Of a DNA stretch of 64,000 nt, positions 12,213-23,976 are shown in pieces (position 1 is the stretch's first letter; each line of letters begins with the position of its first letter). Below the pieces are notes generated by a model. The model was not told the DNA's origin. It saw only the letters and a list, made by a program, of their open reading frames with translations, and did not search any database. This DNA comes from Prinsepia uniflora (Eukaryota; Streptophyta; Magnoliopsida; Rosales; Rosaceae). The position numbers and the translations under genes were made by a program. The DNA is taken from positions 95,802,721-95,866,720 of the forward strand of contig CM064861.1 in the NCBI GenBank assembly GCA_032719365.1, written 5' to 3'.

Positions 12213-12960
12213 TGTAAGACCCGATCTTGGAAGTAAGAACGGTAAGTAAGACTCGTGAGCTTGAGAAGTAAGAACGATAAGTAAAACCTGTGAATTTGAA
12301 AAGTTAAGATCGGTGAACAATCCACATCGTTCGGGGATGGAAAAGTGAAGTGTCTTATATGTGTGCACATATCTATCTAACACAATGCATTTTGGGAGCT
12401 CATTGGCTTTGGATTCCTTGGGAACTCCAAAGTTAAGCGAGTTGAAACTGGTGCAATCCCATGATGGGTGACTTAGTGGGAAGTTGCACGTGAGCTCTCA
12501 AAAACAAAACCGTGAGAGCTAGACCCAAAACGGATAATATTGTGTTAGATGGGCCGAGTCGTGACAGAATAGTACAAAGCCAGACCTCGACCGGAAGTGT
12601 GCCAGTGAGGATGTTGGGCCCTAAGGGGGGTGAATTGTAAGACCCGTGAGCTTGAGAAGTAAGAACGATAAGTAAGACTCGTGAGCTTGGAAAGTTAAGA
12701 TCGGTGAACAATCTCACATCGCTCGGGGAGGGAAAGGTGGAGTACTTTATATGTGTGAACACATATCTATCTAACACTAGGCCTTTTGGGAACTCACTGG
12801 CTTTGGATTCTTTGGGAACTCCAAAGTTAAGCAAGTTGAGGCTAATGCAATCCCAGGATGGGTGACATACTGGGAAGTTGCACGTGAGCTTCCGAAAACA
12901 AAACCGTAAGGACTGGGCCCACAGCAGACAATATTATGTTAAATGGGTCGGGTCGTGACA
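12213..12960 (+). mobile_element. Complete Cassandra TRIM retrotransposon
   Basis: LTRs lie at 12213-12566 and 12636-12960, both TGTAAGACCC...GTGACA, flanked by a perfect 5-bp duplication TGTAT (12208-12212 and 12961-12965). The 69-bp internal region begins GAATAGTACAAAGCC, a decayed form of the tRNA-iMet primer site seen at 4728, and ends in the purine tract AAGGGGGG. Each LTR contains a 5S-rRNA-like block (12423-12488 and the equivalent in LTR2: AACTCCAAAGTTAAGC, then GATGGGTGAC, then TGGGAAGTTGCA). Cassandra encodes no protein and depends on other retroelements; its 5S-derived part can be read by RNA polymerase III. The mutated primer site suggests this copy is no longer competent. Confidence 0.92.
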
Positions 12961-15338
12961 TGTATGCTTGCTTATTTTTTAGTTTGAAATGTTTTATTTA
13001 GTAGAACGTTTGAGAGAAAGAAATCGAAAAATGTATTGATGTCTTATGATGCCCTGTAATACAGACTTTAATGTGAACTTCTGTAACGACCCGAACTTTC
13101 GTAATTCTTATTTTATTGTAAAATGACCGTTTTGCCCCTGAGGGGGGAAAAAGTTGACTTTTACCTCGGGAAGTATTTAGGACTTTGACACGTGACCGTG
13201 ACGTAGTTTAGGACGTCACGAGTTCATAGGCAGGTGGCACATTCGATTCCGACGTTCGAGGAAGAAGTTGTGACGTTCGGAAGTCGAGGGGTATTTTGGT
13301 AATTTGGCCATTTGGGGGCCAAATGTTGACTTTTGACCCGGGAAGTCCAACGGACGAGGGCCAATGACCGTTACGTAGGTCTCGTCGATACGAATCCGTA
13401 GACAGGCGGCACGCCGAAATCGGACTTACGACGAAAAAGTTATGGTCAAGAACGTAACCGAACTAACCGAGACTCGGAACTTAAAATAATAATAAAATAT
13501 TAGAATCTGATTTACTTTAACCCAATCAATCTGGACCCTTGATGAGTGACACATGTCACTCATCTACCTCATCCACATCATCCCCAGCAATCTGGATCTA
13601 TGTCTGCCTTTAGAATAATTAATTGATTTAATTTCCTTAAATCCTCACCCTTCATTCTTAAATTAGATTGAATCTCAGCCCTTCATTCCATTTTCTCCTT
13701 CTGTTGTTAAACCTTAAGAGAAACACATTTTCATTTTCATTCCTCCCTAAACCGTGCACCCTCTCATCCTTCGAACAAACACCTCCCAGCCTCTCAGCCT
13801 CAACTCACGAACCAGGCAGCACCAGACCGACCACCACCTCCACCAGACACCGGCCAACGCCACCACGGCCACCCTGCACGGCCGGAAAACCCACAAACCC
13901 GAGAAGGAACCCGTGCAGCCCAAACTAACCAAACCGTCCAAACCATGACTTCTGGGCTCGAACCAACCTAGGGCTAGGACCGTTGTGACGGCTGGACGAC
14001 TCAGGACCGGACTGGGCAGCCCACGGCGGCGACACGGCGGCGGTAAGCCTGCAAACCCGAGAGACACCGATTTCCTTCCCTGTTTCGAAACTTCCGTTTT
14101 TAACGTTAGAATTGTTTGGTTGCTTTTGAGACATAACCTAGGGGACTAGACGAGCATTTTGGACCAGAGTTTGTGGCTGGAAGCTTGACGGCTCGCCGGA
14201 GAAGACGAACCAGAGCCGGCAGCCGGTTTCCCGTCGATTTTCAAGTGGTACCTTCAACTTAAAAACCTGTTTTAATTACACAGAGCCATAGAACATGTTC
14301 AGACGAGTTCATAGGAACAAATCCCATCGATTTTGGTGGTCGGGTTGATGAGAACTGGTCGGGTCGAACCGTGGGTCTGCGGTGATCCGGTTCTCAGACC
14401 CGGTTACTGTAGCTGATGACGTCATCATGCTGACGTCAGCAGTGACGTCATGATGACATCATCATGTCAGAATATTGTCAGACCAGGGACCAATGGGCTG
14501 TTGACACGTGTCCTCTGACACTGTCAGTGATGACGTCATGTTGACGTCAGCAGTGACGTCATGCTGACGTCAGCATCACTGTAGCACTGTTGACCAGAGA
14601 GTTGACCGGCGCGTGGGGGGTGCGTGTGAACAGTATTTTGTGTGGGACCAGTGCCATTTTCAAGGTTTCGACGATACGGATCCAATGGAGGTGGTTTCGT
14701 GTCGATCGGAGATCGTTAAGTTGGTCAAATTAGGGTTTGACGCCTTGGGAAGCGTGTTCGGACGGCTTTCCCGGGCCGGTTTCAGTCTAGGGTTTCTTAG
14801 TTGTTTAGTAGGGACTTAAAGTGACCTTTACGTATGTTTTGGGCATGACAGGAATTGTACTTTAACCCTTGGACGGGGCTTTACGCTCGGGATTGCAGCG
14901 GGATTGTACTGTGAGTGGGCCTTTGATTTCACTAAACTTCGACATGCATAACTGTTTTACTTTCTACTATATCTATATGTGATTCAAGTAATGTTTGGGC
15001 ATGAGACCCGTCTGGTTGTTTATGAATGGTTTGGAGTCATATATATGTATAATGGATCTCGATATTATCTGTGGTACTGCACTGTATAGATCTACCCTAG
15101 GATTCTATCTCCTCCGGATGTAGGTACACCGGAGTGGTCACGGCGCATTGCCTGTGAGGAGTCATTCTACGGAGGGACCGGACCGTAAAGTGACTCAGGA
15201 GCATGATTGCTACTATTGGACGTCTGGGATGTCAGGCATCTAGAATGCCTTGCTCGGACTAGGTTCGGGATTTGGACTGGGGATTGAGACCCCGGGTGGC
15301 ACGCGTAGCCTTGAGACTGTGACCTTATCGGGCGTCTG

Positions 15339-18264
15339 TGTAACAATCCGTCCCGAGAGCCGGGATTAAAATAGTGATTAAGGTGTGATTAGTGAGGATA
15401 ATCAGTGGTTAGGAAGGTTGACGTAGTTTAGGACGTCACAAATCCGTAGGCAGGTGGCACGCCCGATTCCGACATCCGAGGAGGAAGTTGTGATGTTCGG
15501 AAGGTTGAGGGCATAACCGTAAGTAGGGGGAAAAGTTGACTTTTTGTAGAATCGGGTTTTGGTTTGTTGACCTAGGATGGTTAGGTAGATCTCATCGTCC
15601 TGAGTTCGATGACAGGCGGCACGTATTCATCGGACTTACGAGGTGTGAGATACGGGTCTAGAAGGGTAGTGGCAAAACCGTAAAAATGAGTTAAAAAGAA
15701 GGGTATTTTGGTCTTTGTGGCACATTGGGATTTATGCACAGAGGAAAGGAATGGACGGCTGGGATTGGGCCATGTGGGAGTGTGTGGAGTGGATTGTGAC
15801 ATGTGGCATGTGTGTAGAGGATTCTGGTGGAATCCTGTGCATTCACGGCCCAACTATTTGGGGTGCACCCGTGCTGTGCATTCTTGTTCTTCGACACATA
15901 GAGAGAAACAGATGGAGGAAATTGAGAGAATTGGAAGGGTGATCGTGGCTATTGAGGAGTCCTGGTGAGTGAGTGAGGGACGGGAGAGTGAGAGGAAGCT
16001 GGTGAGGCGGTTGAGAGGTGCAGCGGGTGTGTGTGTGTGAGGTGTGAGCCACGGGAACCAGGGAGAAACGCTGGGAGAAAAACAGAGAAGACTGAGGGCT
16101 TGTTGTGGTGCGGTGGTCGTGTACGGTGCAACTAAGATCGCGGTGGTGTCGTGAGGGCTGTGTGGAGTCGACCAGCCCCGGAGGAGCTCGCGGCGGCGAC
16201 AGGAGGCAGGTAATTTCCTCGTCCCCATTTCGATACTCTGTTTTCCCGTGGAGGTTCAACGTGAAAGTCGTGAGGTTGGGGTTAGAGTCGAGAGGAATGG
16301 AGGTCAGGGCGAGGTTCAGGAGAGTCCTAGGCGTCGACTAGGAGGGTCGCCGTGACGGGGGTGTACACGGCGGAGCTCAGACGACGGCAGGCACTCTGGT
16401 GCTCTGTTTTGCCGTGATGTTCGAACCCAAAGTCGTCGAGTTTGGGGCTGAGTCGAAGGTCTAGAAGGGTTGGTTTAGGTTCAGTGTGGTCCTACGAAGA
16501 GTTTGGTGTAGCCACCATGAAGGGGGAAGTTGTGGGTGGCCGGGAAGGAAAACAGGGGTTGTTGGCCATCTGGTTTCGAGCTTCAGTCGACGGGCTAGGG
16601 ACAGTGTTGAGGTGAACGGAGTTGGGGAATCAATAGGGTTGGTCTGGACGAAACTGTGGGTGAAGAAAGGGAGAGAAACCGTGCAGGCACGGCAGTGAAC
16701 CGCTGACGCCGGTCTGAGTTGCAGGTGACTGTGGCGAACCGGGTTGGCTCGAGGTAGCCGATGCACTGTAGCAGGCGCGTGAGGGCCACGCGCAGCCACT
16801 TTGGGCGGCGCGTGGGGCGACGATGGGGAAAACGGTCAACATGGTTTTTGGTCTAGGAGTTATGGTGAGTCCAATGGAGTTGGTTTCGGGTCAATTGGAC
16901 GTCGTTTGAGTTTAGTTCCGCAAGGGTGAAGGTTTAGGGTCCCGGGTTATTACGTTTAGGATTCGGGGAATTTTGAGGAAATTTAGGTGAACCTTCGTAG
17001 ACATGTTAGTGACGTAATTTGGTGATTGTGGACAGGATCGGGATTTCCCGAGGAAGCCGAGGAACGTGCTGGACGTTCGGGACGCGAGTAGGGCTCGATA
17101 CTGTGAGTGGACCCCTTCTCTAAACTCGAACATGCATAACTGTTTTCTATAATTGTTTTATGGTTTTAATCATTATTCTATGTTTATCGAATATGTTTGG
17201 TTGGTTTTACATTATTGCACGTTTTTCGAGAAATACGGTATTTGGCACGTTTTACGAGGAATGGTCGATTTCTGAGTAAAATGCCAGGGTTTTGGGATTT
17301 TTAAAGGATAACTCGTTTGATTGCTTACAAAGGGATTTTGAAATATGATTTGGTAATGAAATGAATTGGATTTTAAAGTTGGAAAGTGGATTCCGAATTT
17401 GGGTTCGGAATGACGGTTCTGGATGCCGGAAGGGTATCGGACCAGTGATTTCGGATTCGGATTTGGATGTGGGTTGATAAATGGTTTTTAAATGATTTTG
17501 GGATTGGATTTGCTGGATCTGGATATTGGGTTTAAAGACCCGGATATATGTGACGGGGGACCGGCCGGATTGGGTTTAAAGACCCGGATTGAGTTTAAAG
17601 ACTCGGATATATTGATTTCCCCCATAGGCCTTGAGTTTAAAGACTCGGATATGATTAAGGCCTGGATTGAGTTTAAAGACTCGGGAGTTTAAAGACTCGG
17701 ATAGATCCAGCAGGTTTGATCGGAAAATAATGAATTGCAGTTTCTGGATTCCGATACAGTTTTCTGATATATATGCTGTGATTTCTATAAATGTTTTATA
17801 GTGTTTCTGTTTCTTATGATGTGGTATATGGTACTTTGGTTTCTAACCGTTTTAATAACTGGGATATGCATGTGGTTTTCAAAACGGAGGGTTAAAACTC
17901 GGTTTTCTGATAAATGGTTTTAAAACTTCTCTTTTATTATGGTCCACTCACATTTCGGTTTTAAATTGCCCTCCAGGTTGTGGAGCGAGCGCGGGGTCTT
18001 GACGTCGAGGCAGTGACCGAGGCATAGAAGTCACGCGAGGGGTCCCGGAGTAGTTTAAGTCTTCCGTGTGCGTGTAATTTATCGGTTTTTAGTTCCTTGT
18101 ATTTTCGTACTATGCTCTGTAAACGATAACTTTGGGATATTTTGTTTAATTACTCATGCGTCTGACTTGGTTTGAGTGAGTTTTACTTGGGTGTTGTGTC
18201 GGGGAGTCAGACGGGAGCGGGATTGACCTCGGGTTTCGGGGTGAAACCGGGGTGGGTCCTGACA
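15339..18264 (+). mobile_element. Gypsy solo LTR (family B), nested in the family A LTR
   Basis: Begins TGTAACAATCCGTCCCGAG and ends GGTGGGTCCTGACA. Flanks are GTCTG (15334-15338) and GTCTA (18265-18269), a target duplication with one change. Length is 2926 bp; the copy at 20979-23976 is the same family. Near its end are six GTTTAAAGAC(C/T)CGG units. ORFs inside are incidental. Confidence 0.88.
17528..17705 (+). repeat. GTTTAAAGAC minisatellite in family B LTR
   Basis: Six copies of (G/A)GTTTAAAGAC(C/T)CGG, irregularly spaced by GATATA- or GATTGA-type linkers. The equivalent array in the second family B LTR has eight copies, so the array varies in number between copies. Confidence 0.85.
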
Positions 18265-18840
18265 GTCTAGGACGTCAGGCATCTGGGATGTCAGGGTTGG
18301 GATGTATAGTGCAGTGACTAAGATTATATTATGTTGATATTATTCTGCTTATGACTATATGGTTTTGTGGTTTATGATACTATGCATGTCTTTTCGGAAA
18401 ACGGAGGGGAAAAGCTATATGTTTTCGAAATGGTAAACTACTTTGTAAACCTTGAGTTTCGGCCCACTCACCTTTGTTGTTTTACTACCCCTCCAGGTAG
18501 TGCTCTCGAGGAGGAGGATCCCGAGGAGGAGGAGGAGGATCCCGAGGAGGAAGAGGCATAGGTTTACGTTGCGTACCTGAACCCTACTGCTGGGTAGGTT
18601 GGCACGTAGTGTGTCTAGAGTCGTGCTCAATAAACTGTATTCGGGAACTATCCCTTGTCTGACACTATTTGTATTTGAGTATTTGTGTGGAGTGCTATGT
18701 ATGACTTAACTTTGGTTTTTCTTCATGCATTTCATCTTCAATAAGTGTATTTTTTTTGGTATTTTAATGACGGGTGTCAGACGGGAGCAGGGCACGTCCC
18801 GGGTGGTCCCAGGGGGATCGAGGCGGGTCCTGTCAACTTC

Positions 18841-19690
18841 AATATGCTTATACGTAGTTGGTAGTAGCTAGATTTTATTGGTGGAGTTTGTTAGGAGAGT
18901 GATAAGATATGACTCTGATCTTGCTAGTGATTGTTAAGAAGCTAGGTGTTAATATTTGATTTTTCATCAAGGCCCATCCTCTCTAAGAACTTCCTCTCCA
19001 AGTAGAAATTTCTGAATGTATAAGGAATGGGATAAATTGATTCATTAGCTGTTAAAAGGGGTTCCCTAAAAGAAGACGAAAGGGTTCAAATTGAAATGCT
19101 ATTTTGGTTCCCTTACTTCAAGGTTGTGAATGGTCTTGAGGTTGGCATTATGTCATGATGAAAATGATAAGGGTGGGTTCTCATTCCGGAAAGCTAAACA
19201 GAATTGATTAAATCGGTTCCCTTAAATATGCAGAGTGCTTTAAGATAGAAAAAATTAATAAAATATTCACAATTCAATTAGGGGGGAAGTGTTCAGAAAA
19301 TTTTGAGTTAACCATTAGGTGGTTATTGATTCATGCTTATTTTGTTTATTTTTCATTGTTTATATACGCCTAATTTATTGGAGTTTGTTTAATGTTTTCA
19401 AAGTATATAAGACATAGATGAAATTGTTTTTCTATTGTTTTGTTGCATGGAATGAAATTGAGAAGACCATTTCTTCCCGTCTTTTGGAGAATGCTCTGAT
19501 TTCTTCATTTCATATGGTTGTAAAAATTGTTCTTTGACATGAATTCTCAATTTGATGTGATTTATCTTCTAATTTTTTGTTGAAAATTAGAGGAAAAATA
19601 TCCATCATTGTTATTTTGCTGTAACAGTTGATTTCTGTAATTTTTGAAATTTGTTTTATGTTCAGCATGATGGATCATAGTGTCAATAAC
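18841..19690. other. Intergenic region between solo LTR and Mutator-like remnant
   Basis: No gene recognised. AT-rich DNA with short degenerate ORFs only. Confidence 0.35.
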
Positions 19691-19925
19691 TTAAAGTAGT
19701 GAAATCATAGTCTCATAGGCCCTAGTAGGCCGATAGTGCCCTCATAGTGCCCTAGTAGTCCAATAGTGCCCTTATAGTCTGATATTGCCTTGATAGTGTC
19801 CTGTCATTTCTTTACTCTAAAATGCAAATCAAACCTCAATTGAATAGGCTCAAATCAAACCTTAATTGAATGGACCCATGCTACTAATATACGTCTTTTT
19901 TTAGTGCTCTCATAGTGTCCTATGT
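19690..19925 (+). repeat. Subterminal-type tandem repeats of a large Mutator-like element
   Basis: Repeated short phrases such as CATAGTGCCCTAGTAGTCCAATAGTGCC. Their inverse complement (GGCACTA.TGGACTA..GG) recurs at 27205-27455 and 28640-28740, so the sets form long-range inverted repeats around the coding remnants. Confidence 0.6.
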
Positions 19926-19961
19926 ATTGATTATGTGGTAGTAAACTCATTTGTTGATTGA

Positions 19962-20560
19962 TTGACTATCAGGTCAAGTATGAATTATAATTTAGTCATA
20001 CCAGAGGAGCAGATTTGCACAACAAAGGTACAATGTCTTTGTCATACAAGGGGATGCATGAAACTGATAAAAGATGAACTTGGGGTTGATGGATTGATGC
20101 AGCTTCAGTTGAATTTTTTTGGTCATCTTGTGCGTATAGATGCCCTAGATTGGAGCCATGCCATAGTGCATGGATTTTTGGTGCTCAAAATAATGGGCAC
20201 TCGATTCCAACAAGTTAATGGGGTGTCATTTTTACTTGGTGGGTGTGTGAAGCAGTTCACAAGTGGGGATTTCAACAGCATAACAGAGCTTGAGGATGGA
20301 AAACCTTCAGAGCCAAGATCCTTCAATGGAAACAGTCGACTAAAGGAGAAGTGCTTTTAGAATGACAAGAAAGTAAAAATTTCCATGGTCGATGAGGCAT
20401 TCAAGGCGTGTGAGGATCCGGGGGATAAATTCAAATTAGCCCTCTTCTACTTTGTTGAAATGGTGTTGCTTGGAAGGGAAATTTCCACTTTCATTAATCT
20501 ATATCATCTATAGCTCGTGGATAATCTTAAGGAGTGGAACAAATATCCTTGGGGTATGTG
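19962..20560 (+). pseudogene. DUF1985-like fragment of a Mutator-associated gene, broken
   Basis: The frame shows CLCHTRGCMK, then FFGHLVRIDALDW and, after an in-frame stop at 20358-20360, KFKLALFYFVEMVLLGR and NLKEWNKYPWG with a second in-frame stop between them. This resembles the DUF1985 region found upstream of Ulp1-like proteases captured by plant Mutator-like elements. It is truncated on the right, where a copia LTR begins at about 20608. It is not expected to be functional. The family assignment is from recalled motifs. Confidence 0.6.
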
Positions 20561-20801
20561 TTATTTAGGGCACCATTAGGTTATGCAATCTACCATTATC
20601 AAATGGGTGTTGTGTGGAAGCGTCTCAAAATAATATAACAAATATGAAGGCAAAATATAAAAACTAATAGTCCATAAAGAATACAAAGGATTTACGTGGT
20701 TTGGCTATAAACATGGGTGAAAAAATCGGTAATTATCGGCGAAATTTCACTAAAATTGGCAGGCGACACATAAAGGGGGAGAGAGAGGAGGGGGGGGGGG
20801 G

Positions 20802-20838
<37 letters not shown>

Positions 20839-20978
20839 TGAACGAAATTTCGCCATTTTATCTTATTTTGAGCTCACGGATTTTTTCTGGGATCAAAACG
20901 ATGAAGATGCACTATTAATTCGTGAAAATTGAACGTAAAACGAAGGAGAATTAGTCACGTCGTGACGTCGGGTCAAAA

Positions 20979-23976
20979 TGTAACAACCCGTCCCGAGGAT
21001 CGGGATTTCTAGAGTGATTAAGGTGTGATTAGTAAGGTTAATCAAGGGTTAGGTGGTCCCGAGGGGTCCGGGAACCTAGAATGACGATTTTGCCCCTGGG
21101 TCGGGCAGAAATGTTGACTTTTATTTCGGGTGGTCAAATGGGAGTTGACCAGTGACCAGGACGTAGTTGAGGACGTCACGAATTCTTAGGCAGGTGGCAC
21201 GTCTGATTCCGACATCCGTGGAGGAAGTTGTGATGTTCGGAAGGTTGAGGGCTTAACCGTAATTTGGGTAAAGGAGGGGGAATAGTTGACTTTTCGTATA
21301 ATCGAGTTTTGGTGGGTTGACCTAGGATGGTTAGATAGTTTTTGTCGTCCTGAGTTCGATGACAGGCGGCACGTATTCATCGGACTTACGAGGTGAGAGT
21401 TACGGGTCTAGGAAGTTTCGGTAAAACCGTAAAAATGAGTAAAACAGGAGGGTATTTTGGTCATTGTGGCACATTGGGATTTGTGCACAGATAAAAGAAT
21501 GGACGGCTGAGGTTTAAACAGATAGGATAAAGGTTGAAGGGATGGTGACACATGGCAGGTGTGTAGAGGCTTCTGGTGCGATCGTGTGTGTTCACGGCTC
21601 CAACTACTTAGGTGAGCCCGTGTGTGATTGTGTGGGTTGTTCTTCGACAACACAGGGAAACAGAGTGTGTTAGTGAGGCAAGGCGGAGCTGGTGGCCGTG
21701 AATTGGAGGTGCAATTGTGCACGGCGGCACGGCGGAGGTGTGGAGGAATTTTGGGGAGAAACAGGGAGCTGTGAGGTTGAGGTGGTGGCTACGCCGTGAG
21801 GCGAGGCAAATCGAGGCCAGGGGAGGCTGAGCAGACTGCAGGGAGTCCAACGACCACCGTGGTAGGCGGCAGTGTGCACGGCGGAGCTGCAATCGAAGGG
21901 TAAGTCTTCCTGCTCTGTTTTTCCGTGGAATTTCAATTGGAAAGTCGTGACTCAGGGCTGAGAGTCGAGAGGATTGGAGGTTAGGGTAGTGATCAGGGAG
22001 GTCCTAGGTGTCGATTAGGGTGGTCGCCGTGACGGGGCCGTACGCGGCGGAGCTCAGTCGAAGAGGGGTTTCTTTTACCCTGTTTCGGCAGTGGACTTCG
22101 AACGGTAAGTCGTGACGATTGGGGTTGTGTCGAAGGTCTAGGAGAGGTGGTTTAGGTTCAGTGAGGTTCAGGGAAGCGTTTGGTGAAGCCACCGTGAAGG
22201 ACGGTGAGCTGGGTGGTCGGATCGTGAAACAGAGTTTGGGGAGGTTTGATTTCGAGCTTGAGACGACGGGTAGAAGGCTGTGTCGAGGTGATTGGAGGAT
22301 GGGGATGCTTAGAGTAAGGTTGGACGAAGCCTTAGGTGAAGAGAGGGAAGGAAATCGTGCAGGCACGGCGGAGAACCGTTGACGCCGGTTCAGCTGTAGC
22401 CTACTGTGTTGAACCGGGTCGACGTGAGGTTGAAGGTGCACTGTAGCTGGCGCGTGGGGCCACGCGCAGCCACTTTGAGCGGCGCGTGGAGGCGCGTGCG
22501 GCGGTTCTGGGAGAAACAGTCAACATAGTTTTTGGTCTAGGAGTTGTGGTGAGTTCAATGGAGTTGGTTTCGGGTCAATCGGAAGTCATTTGAGTATAGT
22601 TCCGTGAGGGTGAATGTGTAGGGTTCCGGGGTTTTAAGTCTTTGGTCCGGGGATATTTTGAGGGAATTTAGGAGAGTGTTCGTAGATGTATTAGTGACGT
22701 AATTTGACGGTGTTTGACAGGATCGGGATTTCCCGAGGAAGCCGAGGAACGGGCTGGACGTTCGGGACGCGAGTAGGGCTCAGTACTGTGAGTGGACCTT
22801 TTCTCTAAACTCGAACATGCATAACTGTTTTCTATAATTGTCTTATGGTTTTAATCATGATTTTATGTTTATCGAATGTGTTTGGTTGGTTTTGCATTAT
22901 TACACGCTTTTCGAGAAAAGACGGTTTTGGCACGTTTTTCGAGAAAATGTTGGTTTTCGGATTTTGATGCCATATTTGGGGATTTCCACCTATAAAGGTT
23001 TTCTGATAATGATAAATGGGTTATGAAATGTGATTTGTGATTACATGGGGTTTTGGTATAAAAATAGATATTTTCCGGATTTGGGTTCGGAATGACGGTC
23101 CTGAATGCCCGAATGGCATCAGACCAGTGATTTCGGATTCGGGTTTGGATGTGGAATGATAAATGGTTTTTAAATGATTTTGGGATTGGATTTGCTGGAT
23201 CTGGATTGGGTTTAAAGACCCGGATATATGTGACGGGGGACCGGCCGGATTGGGTTTAAAGACCCGGATTGAGTTTAAAGACTCGGGAGTTTAAAGACTC
23301 GGATATATATTGATTTTCCCCCGTAGGCCTTTGAGTTTAAAGACTCGGGAGTTTAAAGACTCGGATATGATTAAGGCCTGGATTGAGTTTAAAGACTCGG
23401 GAGTTTAAAGACTCGGATAGATCCAGCAGGTTTGATCGGGACATTTATGAGTTAATGTTCATGGTTTATGATACAGTTTTCTGATACTCATGTTTTCTTA
23501 TGATATTTTATAGTGTTTCTGTTTCTTATGATGTTTTAGAATGATTATTTTATAACGGTGTTCATAACTGTTGGTTATGCATGTGGTTTCAAAACGGAGG
23601 GTTTAACTCGGTTTTCTTATAAAATGGTTTTTGAACTTTTGTACTTTTGGTCCACTCACATTTTCTGTTTTAAATTGCCCTCCAGGTTGTGGAGCTAGCG
23701 CGGGGTCTTGACGTCGAGGCAGAGTCCGAGGCATAGAAGTGACGTGAGGGATCCTAGAAGTGTTTACAAGCTTCTGTGTGCGTGTATTCTATCGGTGTTT
23801 ATTTTCTTTGTGATGTAGTGCTATGCTCTGTAAACGATAAGGATTTTGGGATATTTTATAATTACTCCTGCGTTTGACTGGGTTCGAGTAAGTGTTCCTT
23901 AGGTGTTGTGTCGGGGAGTCAGACGGGAGCGGGATTTACCTCGGGTTTCGGGGTGAAACCGGGGTGGGTCCTGACA
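20979..23976 (+). mobile_element. Gypsy solo LTR (family B), innermost of a triple nest
   Basis: TGTAACAACCCGTCCCGAGG to GGTGGGTCCTGACA, 2998 bp, with perfect CAAAA duplications (20974-20978 and 23977-23981). It matches the family B LTR at 15339-18264 along its length, with eight GTTTAAAGAC units at 23207-23420 instead of six. Confidence 0.92.
23207..23420 (+). repeat. GTTTAAAGAC minisatellite, second family B LTR
   Basis: Eight units of (G/A)GTTTAAAGAC(C/T)CGG. It has the same position as the six-unit array at 17528-17705. Confidence 0.85.

Larger units (their letters stand above)
13082..18835 (+). mobile_element. Gypsy solo LTR (family A), split by a nested LTR
   Basis: Begins TGTAACGACCCG at 13082 and ends GGCGGGTCCTGTCA at 18835, flanked by ACTTC duplications (13077-13081 and 18836-18840). 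Removing the nested insertion at 15339-18264 leaves about 2.8 kb, the length of the intact LTRs at 42737 and 50148, with which it shares order and motifs: two copies of a GACAGG(T/C)GGCACG block, a TGACGTCA cluster, the ACTGTGAGTGG site, CTCCTCCGGATG and the CCCCTCCAG site. It has no internal region, so it is a solo LTR left by LTR-LTR recombination. Confidence 0.9.

Noticed and set aside
12423..12488. 5S rRNA gene
   Set aside because: Only part of the 5S sequence is present, within LTRs ending in target duplications; it is the Cassandra 5S-like segment.
14613..14819. 68-aa ORF as a small gene
   Set aside because: It lies in a family A solo LTR and is not conserved in the intact LTRs.
17525..17705. 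CRISPR-like repeat array
   Set aside because: Units are irregularly spaced in a plant LTR and have no unique spacers; it is a minisatellite.
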